A stretch of 64,000 nt of DNA. It comes from Planctomycetota bacterium. GTDB lineage: Bacteria; Planctomycetota; Phycisphaerae; Phycisphaerales; UBA1924. The DNA is taken from NCBI GenBank assembly GCA_963204725.1, contig CAUJHH010000055.1:1-64000 (forward strand), in the 5' to 3' direction. Each line of letters opens with the position of its first letter. Position 1 is the first letter of the stretch. Positions 16,379 to 24,313 of this stretch are shown piece by piece. The notes below the pieces were generated by a model. The model was given only the letters and a program-made list of their open reading frames with translations, was not told where the DNA came from and made no database searches. The translations under genes and the position numbers were made by a program.

Positions 16379-17217
16379 CGCTCCTCGACGACTTCATCCG
16401 CGTGAGCCGGAACCGCCCGTGTCCGATCTGCGATCGCGCAGATTGGTGCCTCATCCGCCGTGGAGACACGCCCGCGAGCGCCATCTGTGCGCGAGTCGAA
16501 TCTCCCACCCGTTGGGGCGAAGCAGGGTGGCTCCATCGCCTCACCAATGAGACGCCCCGGGTGCAGCGCATCCGTCGCATTATCTCCATCCGCAAGCCGA
16601 GCGAGGAGATGGCGCGGATCGCACAGGCGTATCAAGAGGCGGTCGTGCCTGGCGTCATGGAACGGTTCGCGCGTTCGCTCGGCGTCAGTGCCGTGAGCAT
16701 GCAGCGTCTTGGTATCGGCTGGACGGGTCGCAGTTGGGCATTCCCGATGCGGGGCCGTGACGGAGGCATCTGCGGCATCCGGATTCGGGCTTCCTCGGGC
16801 AAGAAGTTCTCCCAGCGTGGCGGGAAGGAAGGGCTGTTCGTTCCCAATGTCCTCACCGGCACCGGCGCGCTCTTGATCGCTGAGGGTCCGACCGACTGCT
16901 GTGCCCTGCTGGACCTCGGCTTCGACGCCGTGGGCCGCCCGAGTTGTCGCGGCGGCGTGCGGCTCATCGCGGACTTCGTCCGTCGCAGTCCGTGGAAGAG
17001 CCACGTGATCTTCGCCGACGCCGACGGTCCCGGCCTCGATGGCGCGTTGACGCTCGCCCGTGCCCTTGCACCTCTCTCGCCCGACGTGCGCGTCGTCGTC
17101 CCCCCGGCAAAAGACGCGCGGGCGTGGAGGAACGCTGGCGCAACGCGAGAGAACGTCCTCGCGCTGATCGATGCTGCCCCTCCGATCCGCACGTCCTTCC
17201 GGAGGGTCACGCTATGA
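16375..17217 (+). CDS. TOPRIM primase-like protein of a mobile element
   Basis: A 280-residue protein likely to make primers for replication of the element. The N-terminus has a zinc-binding knuckle (PCPICDRADWC, residues 15-25). The C-terminal half is a TOPRIM fold: LLIAEGPTDCCALL holds the catalytic Glu, and VIFADADGPGLDGALTLAR holds the DxD metal site. A central stretch (MQRLGIGWTGRSWAFPMRG) matches the DnaG-like region preceding TOPRIM. Its start and stop overlap neighbours by 4 and 4 bases (ATGA), so the module is translated as a unit. The similarity is to plasmid/phage CHC2-TOPRIM proteins rather than host DnaG. Confidence 0.82.
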   Translation: MTLLDDFIRVSRNRPCPICDRADWCLIRRGDTPASAICARVESPTRWGEAGWLHRLTNETPRVQRIRRIISIRKPSEEMARIAQAYQEAVVPGVMERFARSLGVSAVSMQRLGIGWTGRSWAFPMRGRDGGICGIRIRASSGKKFSQRGGKEGLFVPNVLTGTGALLIAEGPTDCCALLDLGFDAVGRPSCRGGVRLIADFVRRSPWKSHVIFADADGPGLDGALTLARALAPLSPDVRVVVPPAKDARAWRNAGATRENVLALIDAAPPIRTSFRRVTL

Positions 17218-19079
17218 GCGAGTCCTCCAACGCCGAACTTGTCATGCGGTTTCTTCCCGTCGGGGCCAAGGGCAAGTTCCATGTGGTGACGACCATTCCC
17301 GGTGGCGGGGCGGTCGTGAACGAGTTCCGTCTCGCGGACGCCGCGGCGCGAGAGCGATACGCCGACATGGTCTGCATGGGGCGGCCCGGTCTCAATCGCG
17401 CCGACATCCTCCAGCAACTGGACAACGAGGCGGCGGCGCAGGCGCTCAAATTGCCGGGGGCCGCAGCGAAGCCGACCCAAGCGGCCCAACTGGTTGAGAT
17501 GGTCATGGACACGGACGGCGTGGAACTCTTCCACACACCCTTCGGCGAGGCGTTCGTGACCATTCCCGTGGGCGATCACTTTGAGCACTACAAGGTCACG
17601 TCTTCCTACTTCGAGGCGTGGCTGCGGAACAAGTTCTACGCGGAGCACGAGAAGCCGTGCGGAAGCCAAGGGGTACGTGACGCCATCGCCACGCTGGTCG
17701 GGAAGGCGATCCACGAGGGCAAGAAGCACAGCGTGGAGGTCCGGGTCGCGCAGCACGAGGGTGATGTGTGGATCGACATCGGGGACGAGGAGCGCCGAGC
17801 CGCACGCGTTGACGGGAGGGGGTGGACCGTCGTTCCAGCGACACAGGTGCCGGTGAAGTTCGCGCGCACGGGGAACATGGCCGCCCTTCCGATCCCCGAG
17901 CACGGCGGCTCGGTGGACCTGCTGCGCCCGCTGGTCAACATGCCCGACAACGACTCGTTCGTGCTGTTCATCGGGTTCCTCGTCGGCTCGCTCAATCCCA
18001 TTGGTCCCTACGGCATCCTCTCGGTGAGCGGCGAGCACGGCTGTGCCAAGAGCACCGTCTGCAAGTTTGCGGTCGGGCTGACCGATCCCCGGAAGCCCGA
18101 CCTGCGCCGACCACCCCGCAACGAGCGGGAATTGTTCATCTCCGCGTGCCGGGCGCGAGTTGTCGCGCTCAACAACGTCAGCGGCCTCAAAGCCGACATC
18201 TCGGACGCCCTCTGTGTGCTCGCGGTCGATGGAGGCTTCTCGACCCGCAAACTCTACACGGACGAGGACGAAGCCCTGTTCGATGGGCTGCGCGCCATCG
18301 TTATCAACGGGATCGAGGAGCCCGCGAGCCAGCCCGACTTGGTGGACCGATGTATCGCGATCACCCTTCGGGCCATCTCCAAGCGTGAGCGCCGCCAGCT
18401 GCGCGACATCAATCAGGAGTTCGAGCGGGTTCGCCCGCTCGTGTTCGGTGCCCTGCTCGACGCCGTTTCTTCCGCGATCCGGAACCTGCCGAACGTGAAC
18501 CTCGTCGAAGCGCCGCGCATGGCCGACCTCGCCGCGTGGGTGACGGCGGCCGAGGAGGGACTGGGCTGGGCCAAGGGCACGTTCATGGCGGCGTATGCGG
18601 GCAACCGTCTGGCCTCGCAGACGGACGCGGTCCTGGCCTCGCCCGTCGGTGCCGCGATCTTCACCATCGCGGAGCAGGGTGGATTCCGGGGGACCGCGGC
18701 CGAACTGCTGGATGCGATGAACCGTGCACGCGGAGAAGGACCGGTGCCGCAGGATTGGCCCAAGTCTCCCCGTGGGGTCGCCGGAGCGGTTCGGCGGCTC
18801 GCGCCGGGCCTTCGGGAGATTGGCATCGATGTGGTCCCGCCGGAAGGGCCCACCGGCCATGCCAACCGCCGGTTGTTCACCGTCACCAATCTCGCTGGCC
18901 AATGTGTCGCATGTATCGCACCACCGCCGTTGGCCGACTCCGAGGCCCCCTTGGGGCCCTCGCCAGAGGAGTGGGAGACGCTCCAGGAGGCGTCTGCGAT
19001 ACATGCGATACATGCGACACATCAGAATCGCAACAACTCCGATGCGTGCGTCGCTGGGTCGCGGGAGGTGGCACCATGA
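17214..19079 (+). CDS. Replication ATPase/helicase-like protein of the element
   Basis: A 621-residue protein directly after the primase, overlapping it by 4 bases. The central part is a P-loop ATPase: ILSVSGEHGCAKSTVCKFA is the Walker A (GxxGxxKST) near residue 275, and VVALNNVSGLKADISDAL is the Walker-B-side strand. Phage and plasmid primase-helicases have this layout, so unwinding or origin melting is the likely job. The N-terminal 250 residues may be a DNA-recognition domain. The last 60 codons are low-complexity and coincide with a cluster of inverted and tandem repeats (18902-19022), which explains the odd tail AIHAIHAT. It ends overlapping the next gene by 4 bases. Confidence 0.75.
   Translation: MSESSNAELVMRFLPVGAKGKFHVVTTIPGGGAVVNEFRLADAAARERYADMVCMGRPGLNRADILQQLDNEAAAQALKLPGAAAKPTQAAQLVEMVMDTDGVELFHTPFGEAFVTIPVGDHFEHYKVTSSYFEAWLRNKFYAEHEKPCGSQGVRDAIATLVGKAIHEGKKHSVEVRVAQHEGDVWIDIGDEERRAARVDGRGWTVVPATQVPVKFARTGNMAALPIPEHGGSVDLLRPLVNMPDNDSFVLFIGFLVGSLNPIGPYGILSVSGEHGCAKSTVCKFAVGLTDPRKPDLRRPPRNERELFISACRARVVALNNVSGLKADISDALCVLAVDGGFSTRKLYTDEDEALFDGLRAIVINGIEEPASQPDLVDRCIAITLRAISKRERRQLRDINQEFERVRPLVFGALLDAVSSAIRNLPNVNLVEAPRMADLAAWVTAAEEGLGWAKGTFMAAYAGNRLASQTDAVLASPVGAAIFTIAEQGGFRGTAAELLDAMNRARGEGPVPQDWPKSPRGVAGAVRRLAPGLREIGIDVVPPEGPTGHANRRLFTVTNLAGQCVACIAPPPLADSEAPLGPSPEEWETLQEASAIHAIHATHQNRNNSDACVAGSREVAP
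18902..19022. repeat. 19-bp perfect inverted repeat with 9-bp iterons
   Basis: Bases 18902-18920 are the exact reverse complement of 19004-19022. Around the right copy, three tandem 9-mers run TGCGATACA, TGCGATACA, TGCGACACA at 18995-19021. Between the arms lies another small hairpin (AGACGC...GCGTCT near 18976-18996). The cluster sits in the 3' end of the replication ATPase gene, a common place for a plasmid or element origin, or for a binding site of its own initiator. Confidence 0.65.
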
Positions 19080-19303
19080 GCGGCACCCACCCGCCGGGCG
19101 TCCCTGATGCCGACCTCTTCGCCCGGACTTTGGTGGCCGAGGCGACGCGGGTCGAGACCGCGGAACTGGTCATCAAGAACGAGGTGCTGGCTGCGGCCCG
19201 CAAGGGCGACTGCGACCGGGTCATGGACATTGTGTCGCGATGGCTCACCGAGCCGCCCGTGGCCTTGGCGGCGACCTTGATTGATGCGAGCGAGTCGAGG
19301 TAA
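19076..19303 (+). CDS. Small hypothetical protein between ATPase and integrase
   Basis: A 75-residue acidic helical product. GGGAGGTG precedes ATG 19076, which overlaps the ATPase stop (ATGA). No family recognised. Its position as the last gene before the serine integrase, and its tight coupling to the replication genes, make it part of the element. A regulatory or accessory replication role is only a guess. Confidence 0.65.
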   Translation: MSGTHPPGVPDADLFARTLVAEATRVETAELVIKNEVLAAARKGDCDRVMDIVSRWLTEPPVALAATLIDASESR

Positions 19304-19353
19304 GGGTGTGGGTAGGTCGCGCAGAAGCCGCGACCCATGAAGGAGTGCCCCAC

Positions 19354-21081
19354 ATGCGCGTCATCGCGCTCTTCCGAGTGAGTACCGAGAAGCAGGCCAG
19401 CGAGGGCGCGTCCCTCGACGCCCAAGAGCGGGCGTACCGCGTGATGGCCGATCGCAACGGCTGGACGACGGTGCAGGAGTTCCGGGGGAGCGAATCGGCT
19501 TCCGGTGCGTCCAGCGACCGGCGCGTGCTGCAGCAGGTGCTTGCCTGCATCCGTGAAACCGAGCCGGACGCGATCTGGGTCTACGAGCAGTCACGACTGA
19601 CGCGTGGAGACGAACTCGAAGTGGCCGGGCTGCTTCGCGAGTTGCGCGAGCGGGAGATCAAGATCCTCGTCAACGGCGTGGTGCGCGATCTCGGGTCCAT
19701 CGACGAGAGGTTCATGGTCGGCATTCAAAGCCTCGTCGATCGCGCCGAGTCGGAGCGGATCAAGGAACGCATGCACCGGGGGAAGCGGGAGAGAGCGAAG
19801 CAGGGCAAGAAGAACTCGGGTCCGGCGGCGTTCGGCTACCTCAATCCGTTCAAGGGCATGCCGGGGCATGGGACTTTACAGGTGGTCGAGGAACAGGCCC
19901 GAGCGGTCCGGTTCATCTTCGAGAAGCGGCTGGAAGGCCACGGCGAGAAGGCGATCGCCAAGATGCTCAACGAGCGCGGCGTGAAGCCCCCTCGCAGCGG
20001 GCAGTGGGGGGGAACGACCATCCGGCGCATCCTCCAGAACCCGCTCTACATCGGGACGCAGGCGTCGAACGTCTGGGTGGCCGAGCGCGGGACGCGCTCC
20101 TTCCGGCTCGACCTCAACAACAAGAGTGCCATCCTCATCCCCGACGCCCACCCGGCGATCATCGACCGGGCGACGTGGGACGCCATCCACGGATTGCCCA
20201 AGCAGCCCCGAGCGGCCGTGCCGAGGATGCTGACGGGCCTGCTCCACATCAACGGGCACATGGCAGGGGGCGATAGCGACTGCCGAAAGCGGTTCTACTC
20301 CACCGCGAACCACGGTCGGGGTCTGCCCTGGCTCGAGGTGAAGCAGGTCGAGGACGCCGTCTGGGACGCCTTTGCGTCGCTGACCACAGGACCGGAGTTC
20401 GTCGAGAGGCTGATGCGGCAGGCCAGCAACGCCCACGAGCAGGAGATCGTCGCCCGCGAGATCGAGCACCTCGAGGAACAGATCCGGAAGACGGAGAAGC
20501 GGCTGGACAACCTCCTCGACATGCGCGCCAACCAGGAGATCGACCGGGAGACCTACGCGACCAAGTCCCAGAAGGAGCGGCAGGCCCGGGACCGGCACCG
20601 TGCCGATCTGGTGGAGCAAAGATCCAAGGCCGTGGTGGTGGACGCCACGCTGGCCCAGCGGGTGGTCAGGAGCGTCCAGACGGTGCTGGCCGGGCGGACG
20701 CGCTTGACGGGCGAGCAGAAGCGGGCGATCCTGAGGTCGGTCGTGAAGCGGATCGACATCGACGCCGCGAAGTCCGGAGCCAAGTTCACCCGTGACAGCG
20801 ACGGCAGGATCAACGGCAGTGGGGGGCCCGCGTGGCGGATCGAGCGAGTGACTATCCGGGTGGCGGTCGGCGTCGAAGGAACGCCCCACGGCGAATCCTC
20901 GGGCACCACGCACGCCAACTGGGCCGAGACCGTGCCTGCCGGGGCGTCGCGCCGCACCGGACAGTTGCGCACAACCTATTCGAATTGTGCGCAAGTGGCA
21001 GGCACGGACGAGGAAACCCGTACCGGACAGTTGCGCACAACCTTCTCATGCTCGGGCCGGCGGGGACCGGCAAGACCATGA
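19354..21081 (+). CDS. Large serine integrase at the element border
   Basis: A 575-residue serine recombinase that probably inserted this element. ATG 19354 has AAGGAG 9 bases upstream. The nucleophile is Ser10 in IALFRVSTEKQ, with the arginine motif EQSRLTRGD near residue 88. The recombinase domain (AFGYLNPFKG to LNERGVKPPRSG) and a long coiled coil at about 360-440 (IEHLEEQIRKTEKRLDNLLD) are present. The zinc-ribbon segment is degenerate, with a single Cys near 310. The last residues are encoded across the attachment sites: the sequence RTGQLRTT appears twice, and the final 13 residues come from host comM DNA read in another frame. The native C-terminus in the circular form must therefore differ. 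Confidence 0.92.
   Translation: MRVIALFRVSTEKQASEGASLDAQERAYRVMADRNGWTTVQEFRGSESASGASSDRRVLQQVLACIRETEPDAIWVYEQSRLTRGDELEVAGLLRELREREIKILVNGVVRDLGSIDERFMVGIQSLVDRAESERIKERMHRGKRERAKQGKKNSGPAAFGYLNPFKGMPGHGTLQVVEEQARAVRFIFEKRLEGHGEKAIAKMLNERGVKPPRSGQWGGTTIRRILQNPLYIGTQASNVWVAERGTRSFRLDLNNKSAILIPDAHPAIIDRATWDAIHGLPKQPRAAVPRMLTGLLHINGHMAGGDSDCRKRFYSTANHGRGLPWLEVKQVEDAVWDAFASLTTGPEFVERLMRQASNAHEQEIVAREIEHLEEQIRKTEKRLDNLLDMRANQEIDRETYATKSQKERQARDRHRADLVEQRSKAVVVDATLAQRVVRSVQTVLAGRTRLTGEQKRAILRSVVKRIDIDAAKSGAKFTRDSDGRINGSGGPAWRIERVTIRVAVGVEGTPHGESSGTTHANWAETVPAGASRRTGQLRTTYSNCAQVAGTDEETRTGQLRTTFSCSGRRGPARP
20952..21007. other. attP-like symmetric attachment site
   Basis: TTGCGCACAA at 20965-20974 and TTGTGCGCAA at 20985-20994 are perfect inverted arms with a 10-base centre. 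Symmetry extends outward so that 18 of 23 arm positions pair over 56 bases. This size and shape match attP sites of large serine integrases. The left arm plus the first three centre bases recurs 66 bases downstream at the comM junction. Confidence 0.6.
21018..21043. other. attR-like junction between element and comM
   Basis: These 26 bases repeat 20952-20977 with one mismatch, then continue into comM coding sequence (CACAACCTTCTCATGCTC reads HNLLML, the start of the Walker A strand). It therefore looks like the left half of attP joined to the right half of a comM attB, as expected for one end of an integrated element. Confidence 0.65.
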
Positions 21082-21923
21082 TGGCCAAGGCGCTGCCGGG
21101 TGTGTTGCCGGGATTGACGCCGGAGGAGGCGCTCGACATCACGCGGATCTACTCGGCGGCGGGGAAGCTGCACGAGGCGGCGGGGCCGGAGGGGCTGGTA
21201 TCGATTCGACCGGTGCGGTGCCCGCACCATACCGCGTCGTCGCCGGCGATCGTGGGCGGGGGTGTGATCCCGAGACCGGGTGAGATCTCGCTCGCGCATC
21301 GCGGCGTTCTCTTTCTGGATGAGCTTGCGGAGTTTCCGAGGCCGGTGCTGGAGACGTTGAGGCAGCCGCTCGAGGACCATGTGGTGACGATCGCGCGAGC
21401 GCACGGAGCGATGAAGTTCCCGGCCAGCTTCATGCTGGTGGCGGCGATGAATCCGACGCCGAAGGGAGACATGCCGGTGGGGGATGTGGGGCGCTGGGAG
21501 ATGGAGCGGTATTTGGCGCGGGTTTCCGGGCCTCTGATGGATCGGATTGACATCCACGTCGAGGCTCCGGCGGTGAAGTGGGAGCAGTTGTCGGGTGGTG
21601 TGCGGGGCGGGCCACCGGGGACGGGGACGGCGGAGATGCGGGATCAGGCGGAGCGGGCGCGGGCGAGGCAGATCGCGCGGCAGGGCGCGATGACGCCGAA
21701 TTCGAGGTTGAGCGGGAAGATGCTCGATCAGATCGCGCCGCTGGTGCCGGAGGCGTTGACGCTGCTGGGCACCGCGATGACCGAGCTCGGGCTGTCGGCA
21801 CGGGCGTACGACAAGATCCGGCGGGTGTCGCGGACGATCGCGGATCTTGCCGAGTCGGATGTGGTGTTGCCGGAGCACGTGTCGGAGGCGGTGAGTTACA
21901 GGTTGCTCGATCGGAAGGTGTGA
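21036..21923 (+). pseudogene. comM: comM/YifB Mg-chelatase-like ATPase, 3' part cut by insertion
   Basis: ComM is an AAA+ helicase that aids branch migration during natural transformation in several bacteria. Only its C-terminal 295 residues are here: Walker A GPAGTGKTMMAKALPG at the very start, Walker B VLFLDELAEFPRPVLETLRQ, sensor AAMNPTPKGD, and the C-terminal helical domain LSARAYDKIRRVSRTIADLA. The usual N-terminal 200 residues (Lon-like domain) are replaced by element DNA. The frame stays open into the element for about 68 codons, but that lead does not match the family. The comM gene is a known integration hotspot (for example AbaR islands in Acinetobacter). Translation from a new start could leave an ATPase fragment, but loss of function is likely. 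Confidence 0.88.
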
Positions 21924-21937
21924 GAGAGGAGTCGGGC

Positions 21938-22441
21938 GTGGCGATGAGCGGCGAGTTGATGATTCGAGCTTTCGAGGAGCGGGATGTCGCGCCGGCGTGC
22001 GCGCTGGCGAACTACTACATCGAGCACACGGTGATCCACTTCGGATTCCGGCCCGACAGCGTCGAACAGTGGCGTGCGGTGTGGGTCGAAGGGCGTGAGC
22101 GGTACCCGTGGATCACGGCAGAGGTGGATGGCGTGTTCGCGGGGTACGCCAAGTGCGGCGTGTGGCGGACGCGCGAGGCGTACGCGCTGACCGCGGAGAC
22201 GGGGATCTATGTCGAGCGGCGGGTGCAAGGGACCGGCGTCGGGCGGGCTCTCTACGCGGAGTTGGTCTCGAGAGCGCGGGCGGCGGGATTCCACCTGCTG
22301 GTGGCGGGCGTGACGATGCCGAACGAGGCATCGGTTCGGCTGCACGAGGGCGCGGGGTTCACATCTGTGGGGACGTTCAGCGAGTGCGGGCGGAAGTTTG
22401 ATCAGTGGCTGGATGTCGGTTGGTGGCAGATGAAGTTGTGA
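21938..22441 (+). CDS. GNAT N-acetyltransferase, phosphinothricin-acetyltransferase-like
   Basis: Acetyl-CoA-dependent acetyltransferase of about 167 residues. The N-terminal IRAFEERDVAPACALANYYI and the EHTVIHFGF strand resemble the PAT/bar/YncA group, which acetylates small amines such as methionine sulfoximine. The acetyl-CoA loop is ERRVQGTGVGRALYAELVSRA (Q-x-x-G-x-G/A), here V-Q-G-T-G-V-G-R. The C-terminal GFTSVGTFSECGRKFDQWLDVGWWQ is also typical. GTG 21938 follows AGAGGAG by 7 bases; ATG 21944 is an alternative. It is 14 bases after the comM fragment, so it may have been co-transcribed with intact comM. Confidence 0.85.
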   Translation: MAMSGELMIRAFEERDVAPACALANYYIEHTVIHFGFRPDSVEQWRAVWVEGRERYPWITAEVDGVFAGYAKCGVWRTREAYALTAETGIYVERRVQGTGVGRALYAELVSRARAAGFHLLVAGVTMPNEASVRLHEGAGFTSVGTFSECGRKFDQWLDVGWWQMKL

Positions 22442-22485
22442 CGGCGGCGAGTTGTTGGGGGTGAGCGGATGGATACGCTGAGATC

Positions 22486-23424
22486 ATGACAGCCGTTCCG
22501 ATTGAGAACCCGGCGGGCGGCGTGCCGGATGCGGCGCGCGGGTACGACATGATCGCGATCGATCTCGACGGGACGCTGCTCTCGCCGGACGGGTCGATCT
22601 CGGCGCGGAACAGGAGGGCGATCGAGCGGGCGCGCGAGGCGGGGATGCGCGTGACGATCTGCACGGGGCGGGGTTTCGCGGAGTGCGAGCGGTTTCTCGG
22701 GGTGATCGGGCAGAGGGATCCGGTGATCGTCGCGGGGGGATCGATCCTCTCGTGTCCGGCGACGCGTCGGACGATCCACCGGTTTGCGATCGATCAGCGT
22801 GTGGTGCTGCGAGCGGTGGAGCGGTTGCTCGGTCACGGGCACGCGGTGCTGGTGCTGAAGGATCCGGTGGAAGCGGGGTACGACTATCTCGTTGTGCAGG
22901 GATACCAGACGCACCCGATCGATCCCGTCACCGAGTGGTGGTTCCGCGAGATGAATGTGCGGGCGCGATACGCGCGGTCGCTGGATGAGGACGCGCACCC
23001 GGAGCACACCGTGCGGTTCGGCATCTGCGGGCTCGACTCGACGCTCGATCCGATCAGCGCGGATCTGCTCGGGCATCTCGGGGATGACATCCACCTGCAC
23101 AACTTTCCGGCGGTGGTTGCGCCCGAGCACACGCGGTTGACCGGGGAGGGGCGGCGGTACCACATCCTGGAGGTCTTCAGCAAGGACGCCAACAAGTGGA
23201 CCGCGCTCTCGTGGCTGGCGGCGCGGGAGGGCGTTGCGCCCGAGCGGATCGTTGCGATCGGTGACGAAGTGAACGACGAGTCGATGATCGTCGGGGCGGG
23301 GCTCGGGGTCGCGATGGGGAACGCGGTTCCACGGGTCAAGGCGGCGGCGGGGCGCGAGACGCTGCGCCATGATGAGGATGGCGTGGCACACGCGATCGAG
23401 CGGGTGCTGTCCGGGGAGTGGTGA
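22486..23424 (+). CDS. Cof-type HAD-superfamily phosphatase
   Basis: A 312-residue HAD hydrolase of class IIB that would dephosphorylate small phosphometabolites in the cytoplasm. Motif I is MIAIDLDGTLLSPDG (nucleophile Asp in DLDGT), motif II is VTICTGR, the conserved Lys lies in the cap-core hinge (SKDANKWTALSWLA), and motif IV is IVAIGDEVNDESMI. The cap domain is between about 100 and 210. No Shine-Dalgarno is seen; TACGCT lies 6 bases before the ATG, suggesting a leaderless transcript. Confidence 0.9.
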   Translation: MTAVPIENPAGGVPDAARGYDMIAIDLDGTLLSPDGSISARNRRAIERAREAGMRVTICTGRGFAECERFLGVIGQRDPVIVAGGSILSCPATRRTIHRFAIDQRVVLRAVERLLGHGHAVLVLKDPVEAGYDYLVVQGYQTHPIDPVTEWWFREMNVRARYARSLDEDAHPEHTVRFGICGLDSTLDPISADLLGHLGDDIHLHNFPAVVAPEHTRLTGEGRRYHILEVFSKDANKWTALSWLAAREGVAPERIVAIGDEVNDESMIVGAGLGVAMGNAVPRVKAAAGRETLRHDEDGVAHAIERVLSGEW

Positions 23425-23464
23425 GCGTGGGTGGGGATGGGGTCGGGAACCTACAGTCGGGCCT

Positions 23465-24283
23465 ATGGCACGAGCGTTGGTCATTCGGGCTCAGGGGACG
23501 AACTGCGACGGGGAACTCTGCCGCGCGTTTGAGGTGGCGGGCGCGCGGGCGGAACTGGTGCATCTGGATGCGTTGATCCGGGAGCCGTCGCGGATCGACG
23601 GGTACGACCTGATCGGGTTTCCGGGCGGGTTCTCGTATGGGGACGACATCGCCTCGGGTCGGATCATGGCGGCGCTGGTTCGCGAGAAGTTGTACGAGCC
23701 GCTGCGCGAGGCGGTGGTGCGCGGGTGCCCGATCATCGGGGTGTGCAACGGGTTCCAGGTGCTGGTACAGGTGGGGCTGCTGCCGGGGCCGCTGGAGGGC
23801 GAGTGGCCTCGCGAGCGGGCTCCGCGCCAGACGTGCGCGTTGACGGAGAACGAAGGAGCGAGATTCATCGACGCGTGGTTCGAGGTCTCGGTGGAGCGGG
23901 ACTCCAGGTGTGTGTGGACGAGCGGGCTGGCGGGCGCGGCCGAGAATGGGGACCGGGCGCACGCGATGCGGCTGCCGATTGCGCACGGCGAGGGGCGGTT
24001 TGTGACCGACGCCGAGGGGACGCTGGAGCGGCTGGAGAGCGGGGGGATGGTGGCGCTTCGGTACGCGACGAATGTGAACGGCTCGCAGAACTCGATCGCG
24101 GGGATCTGCGACGCGACCGGGCGCGTCTTCGGGCTGATGCCCCATCCGGAGCGGTTTCTGGAGTGGAACCGGCACCCCTACTTCACGCGTCTGGACGATC
24201 ACATGAAGCAGCGGAAGACGCTCGGGCGATTGATGTTTGAGAACGCGGTGCACGCGGCGCGAGGTCAGACTCAGGCGGTCTGA
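23465..24283 (+). CDS. purQ: Phosphoribosylformylglycinamidine synthase, glutaminase subunit
   Basis: PurQ supplies ammonia from glutamine to PurL for conversion of FGAR to FGAM in purine synthesis. The class I amidotransferase triad is visible: Cys94 in IGVCNGFQ, and His/Glu in GLMPHPERFLEW near the C-terminus. The N-terminus ALVIRAQGTNCDGELCRAF and FPGGFSYGDDIASGRI are signatures of PurQ. At 272 residues it is longer than the classic 225-residue form and matches the longer type. ATG 23465 has TACAGT 7 bases upstream and no ribosome site. No purL or purS is beside it. Confidence 0.95.
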   Translation: MARALVIRAQGTNCDGELCRAFEVAGARAELVHLDALIREPSRIDGYDLIGFPGGFSYGDDIASGRIMAALVREKLYEPLREAVVRGCPIIGVCNGFQVLVQVGLLPGPLEGEWPRERAPRQTCALTENEGARFIDAWFEVSVERDSRCVWTSGLAGAAENGDRAHAMRLPIAHGEGRFVTDAEGTLERLESGGMVALRYATNVNGSQNSIAGICDATGRVFGLMPHPERFLEWNRHPYFTRLDDHMKQRKTLGRLMFENAVHAARGQTQAV

Positions 24284-24313
24284 AGCGGGCCTCGGCTTGG
24301 TACACTGGCGTCG

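Noticed and set aside
16632-19022. A 796-codon minus-strand open frame
   Set aside because: It lies opposite the primase and ATPase genes, which have clear motifs and coupled starts. The frame is open only because of high GC content.
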